In this document: one piece after another, positions 5,742 to 7,663 of the stretch
Layout: every line of letters begins with the position of its first letter
Numbering within the stretch: the stretch's first letter is position 1
Origin: VBAS01 sp964444975
GTDB lineage: Bacteria > Bacteroidota > Bacteroidia > Chitinophagales > Chitinophagaceae
Reading direction: 5' to 3'
Length of the DNA: 7,663 bases
Assembly (NCBI GenBank): GCA_964444975.1
Contig: CAYUJD010000116.1
Span: 1-7,663 of the forward strand
Position numbers and translations under genes: made by a program
The notes under the pieces: model-generated
What the model was told of the DNA's origin: nothing
Seen by the model: only the letters and a program-made list of their open reading frames with translations
Databases searched by the model: none

Positions 5742-7499
5742 CTAATTTTTATTTAACTCTCCGACAAGCTGGACTTGTGTGCCTGCTAAAGCCCCTCCTT
5801 TGGAGGGGTTGGGGGAGGCCTCATCCGTCACACAGCCTTCACTCGCATCCTTCACCAGCAGTGCATATTTATACAGTACGCCCCTGTTTACTTTCAGCTC
5901 AGGTTTATTCCAGCCGGCTTTGCGGCGGGCAATTTCTTCATCACTTACTTTCAGCGTGATGGTGTTTTTTGCTGTGTCTATTTCAATGATGTCGCCATCG
6001 TGCACAAAGGCAAGCAGTCCGCCTTCGAAAGCTTCAGGTGTGATGTGGCCGACAACAAAGCCATGAGTTCCCCCGCTGAATCTTCCATCTGTAATCAGCG
6101 CCACAGTTTTTCCCAAACCTGCGCCGATGATGGCTGAAGTAGGTTTCAGCATTTCGGGCATACCCGGTGCGCCTTTGGGTCCTTCATTTTTTATTACCAC
6201 CACATCGCCGGCTTTTATTTTGCCTGCAGCAAGTCCTTTAATCATTTCTTTCTCTCCGTCAAAAACTCTTGCCGGACCAGCGAAGCGTTCGCCTTCTTTT
6301 CCTGAAATTTTTGCCACGCTTCCTTTTTCGGCAAGGTTGCCATACAGAATCTGCAGGTGTCCCGTTTTTTTCAGCGGTAGTTCCAGCGGGTAAATAATTT
6401 TCTGAGCCTTAAAATCCAGGTCCGGAACACCTGCCAGGTTTTCTGCAACCGTTTTACCGGTCACTGTCAAACAATCGCCATGCAGCAATTCTTTCGCCAG
6501 CAGGTATTTCATTACTGACGGAAGGCCACCATGCCGGTGTAAATCCTGCATGAGAAATTTTCCAGAGGGTTTGAAATCGGCCAGCACGGGCACCCGGTCG
6601 CTGATTTTTTGAAAATCATCAATGCTCAAAGGCACACCGGCTGTTTTTGCCATTGCAATCAAATGCAGCACAGCATTGGTGCTGCCGCCCAAAACCATCA
6701 CTATTGTAATTGCATTTTCAAATGCCTTACGGGTCATGATGTCTTTGGGTGTAATATTTTTTTCCAGTAAATTTTTTATGGCTTCGCCTGCTGCGGCACA
6801 TTCTTTTTGTTTGTCTTCGCTCAGCGCCGGGTTGGAAGATGAATAGGGCAAACTCATTCCCATGGCTTCAATCGCTGTCGCCATCGTGTTGGCGGTGTAC
6901 ATACCGCCGCAGGCGCCGGCGCCCGGGCAGCTGTGTTGCACGATGCCTTTAAAATCTGCTTCACTCAGTTTGCCGGCAAGTTTTTGTCCCAGTGCTTCAA
7001 AGGCGCTTACAATATTCAGGTCTTCGTCTTTATAATGACCCGGGGCAATGGTGCCGCCGTAAATCATAATCGAAGGACGGTTGAGGCGGCTCATAGCCAT
7101 GATGCCGCCCGGCATATTTTTATCACAACCCGGAATGGCAATCAATGCATCGTAGTATTGGGCGCCGGCATTGGTTTCAATGCTGTCGGCAATCACGTCG
7201 CGGCTTACCAGGCTGTAGCGCATACCATCGGTGCCCATGCTGATTCCATCACTCACACCAATAGTATAAAACCGCAAGCCTGTCAAACCTTCTGTTGCAT
7301 TCACACTGTGGCGTACAGCAGTGGCCAGGTCATTCAGGTGCATGTTGCAGGGGTTGCCATCCCAGCCCATGCTCACAATGCCTACCTGCGCTTTATTAAA
7401 ATCTTCTTCTTTAAACCCGATGGCATAGTACATGGCCTGCGCTGCCGGCTGCGTCGGGTCTTGCGTGAGAATTCTCGAATATTTATTTAATCCGCTCAT
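5742..7499 (-). CDS. ilvD: Dihydroxy-acid dehydratase
   Basis: This Fe-S dehydratase (EC 4.2.1.9) converts the 2,3-dihydroxy acids made by IlvC into the 2-oxo acid precursors of valine and isoleucine. The 585-residue protein shows the three cluster cysteines C51 (NPCNMHLND), C125 (PGCDKNMPGG, with K127 as the likely carbamylated metal ligand) and C197 (GACGGMYTANTM). It also has the active-site TDGRFSGGTHG with S475. The start MSGLNKYSR fits the family N-terminus, and the next methionine (M23) is too far in. It is the first gene of the cluster. Its leader carries a hairpin ending 2 nt before the ATG and no recognisable promoter motif. Family-like sequence ends around ASEGCVTD (552-559). The following 26 residues, including ASPNPSKGGALA, come from a palindromic repeat and the sequence after it, so the natural stop was probably lost by insertion. 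Confidence 0.96.
   Translation of the reverse strand: MSGLNKYSRILTQDPTQPAAQAMYYAIGFKEEDFNKAQVGIVSMGWDGNPCNMHLNDLATAVRHSVNATEGLTGLRFYTIGVSDGISMGTDGMRYSLVSRDVIADSIETNAGAQYYDALIAIPGCDKNMPGGIMAMSRLNRPSIMIYGGTIAPGHYKDEDLNIVSAFEALGQKLAGKLSEADFKGIVQHSCPGAGACGGMYTANTMATAIEAMGMSLPYSSSNPALSEDKQKECAAAGEAIKNLLEKNITPKDIMTRKAFENAITIVMVLGGSTNAVLHLIAMAKTAGVPLSIDDFQKISDRVPVLADFKPSGKFLMQDLHRHGGLPSVMKYLLAKELLHGDCLTVTGKTVAENLAGVPDLDFKAQKIIYPLELPLKKTGHLQILYGNLAEKGSVAKISGKEGERFAGPARVFDGEKEMIKGLAAGKIKAGDVVVIKNEGPKGAPGMPEMLKPTSAIIGAGLGKTVALITDGRFSGGTHGFVVGHITPEAFEGGLLAFVHDGDIIEIDTAKNTITLKVSDEEIARRKAGWNKPELKVNRGVLYKYALLVKDASEGCVTDEASPNPSKGGALAGTQVQLVGELNKN
5785..5820 (-). repeat. Palindromic element forming the ilvD 3' end (copy 7)
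   Basis: This is the best preserved copy. It has a perfect 7-bp stem CCCCTCC-TTT-GGAGGGG (5792-5808) with a flanking GGGGG block (5811-5815). Read on the coding strand it gives CCTCCCCCAACCCCTCC, then AAAGGAGGGGCTTTAGC, translated in frame as ASPNPSKGGALA (561-572). The peptide SPNPSKGGA is one I associate from memory with this repeat type in Bacteroidota proteomes. Confidence 0.85.
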
Positions 7500-7501
7500 A
7501 T

Positions 7502-7530
7502 GGATTTGCGAGGCGAAGCCGAAGCAATCC
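7502..7530 (-). repeat. Imperfect hairpin directly upstream of the ilvD start
   Basis: GGATT/AATCC (5 bp), GC/GC and GGC/GCC pair around a GAA loop, with a bulged T and a small GA/GAA internal loop. On the coding strand it reads GGATTGCTTCGGCTTCGCCT and onward to CGCAAATCC, ending 2 nt before the ilvD ATG. The GGATTGCTTCG...CCTCGCAA pattern resembles an interspersed repeat I recall from Bacteroidota genomes. The motif AGAGAGG precedes the hairpin, and folding would bring its first bases close to the start codon. Confidence 0.6.
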
Positions 7531-7555
7531 TCTCTTTTTTTATGTTTATTTTTTT

Positions 7556-7609
7556 ATGATGTCAGCTTTGGCGCTACTATTTAACTTCCGTTGCGACGCT
7601 CCGTTCAAG
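7556..7609 (-). repeat. Second repeat family, ilvD-leader copy
   Basis: On the minus strand this begins CTTGAACGGAGCGTCGCAAC and ends near AAAGCTGACATCAT. It aligns with the spacer copy at 3730-3783: TTGAA, GCG(A/T)CGCAA, GGA, AGTA, CC and GCTG fall in the same order at nearly the same spacing. It sits about 57 bp upstream of the ilvD start and forms the 3' half of a tiny ORF. Confidence 0.5.
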
Positions 7610-7636
7610 GTTCTGTAATTCCTCTAAAAGTTTCAT
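7577..7636 (-). CDS. Possible 19-codon Leu-rich leader ORF upstream of ilvD
   Basis: An ATG at 7636 opens a 19-residue frame that ends at TAG (7577-7579), 77 bp before ilvD. It starts MKLLEELQNL, so four of its first ten residues are leucine, with two valines later and no isoleucine. Leader peptides of branched-chain operons elsewhere are rich in Leu, Val and Ile. However, the second half here overlaps a repeat copy, the codons are not stacked as in known attenuators, and I see no antiterminator/terminator pair downstream. It may simply be a chance ORF. Confidence 0.2.
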   Translation of the reverse strand: MKLLEELQNLERSVATEVK

Positions 7637-7663
7637 AGGGTCTCAATGCTTTTTCTTCATTCA

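Larger units (their letters stand above)
127..7499 (-). other. Putative ilvD-ilvB-ilvN-GAF-ilvC-ilvA transcription unit
   Basis: Six complete genes lie head to tail on the minus strand, with spacers of 89, 220, 13, 37 and 9 bp. No opposing gene or convincing intrinsic terminator lies between them. Five encode enzymes or subunits covering all steps from threonine and pyruvate to the 2-oxo acids of isoleucine and valine, so co-transcription makes biological sense. The 220-bp ilvB-ilvN spacer is the weakest link. It carries GC-rich hairpins at both ends that could terminate, pause or protect RNA, although neither is followed by a U-tract on the transcribed strand. I could not recognise a Bacteroidota-type promoter (TAnnTTTG) ahead of ilvD within the window. 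Confidence 0.75.

Overview
This window is almost entirely a branched-chain amino acid (isoleucine/valine) biosynthesis cluster, with every gene on the minus strand. In transcription order it reads ilvD (dihydroxy-acid dehydratase), ilvB (acetolactate synthase large subunit), ilvN (its regulatory small subunit), a small GAF-domain gene, ilvC (ketol-acid reductoisomerase) and ilvA (threonine dehydratase). All six frames are intact. Gaps are 9 bp (ilvC-ilvA), 37 bp (GAF-ilvC), 13 bp (ilvN-GAF), 220 bp (ilvB-ilvN) and 89 bp (ilvD-ilvB), so a single transcription unit is likely. IlvA makes 2-oxobutanoate from threonine. IlvB/IlvN, IlvC and IlvD then run the parallel isoleucine and valine pathways as far as the 2-oxo acids. 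The final transaminase (ilvE) and the leucine genes are not in the window.

The organism is most likely a member of the Bacteroidota, probably near Chitinophagaceae. The reasons are the A/T-rich leaders without Shine-Dalgarno sequences, the short-form IlvA, the protein similarities recalled from that group, and the style of GC-rich interspersed palindromes. This placement is inferred from memory of these families, not from a search.

The unusual content is repeat DNA. Seven copies of a short GC-rich palindromic element (cores like CCCCTCC-TTT-GGAGGGG) are scattered through the cluster. Five are read in frame inside enzyme genes: the N-terminus and interior of IlvA, the C-termini of IlvC and IlvD, and the N-terminus of IlvB. 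There they add peptides such as SPNPSKGGA. The other two copies face each other across the ilvB-ilvN spacer. That spacer also holds a copy of a second, diverged repeat (TTGAA..GCGACGCAA type), whose relative lies upstream of ilvD. A 7-bp tandem array sits just ahead of ilvB, and an imperfect hairpin ends 2 nt ahead of the ilvD start.

The one gene without an assigned pathway step encodes a GAF domain of the free-methionine-sulfoxide-reductase type. It lacks all three cysteines that define that enzyme, so a sensory or regulatory role in the operon is more plausible than catalysis.

The ends hold little. Bases 1-126 lie downstream of ilvA and show no recognisable terminator. Bases 7500-7663 are the ilvD leader, with repeats, a tiny Leu-rich ORF and possibly the 3' end of an upstream gene. 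I found no tRNA, rRNA, CRISPR array, insertion sequence or defence gene.
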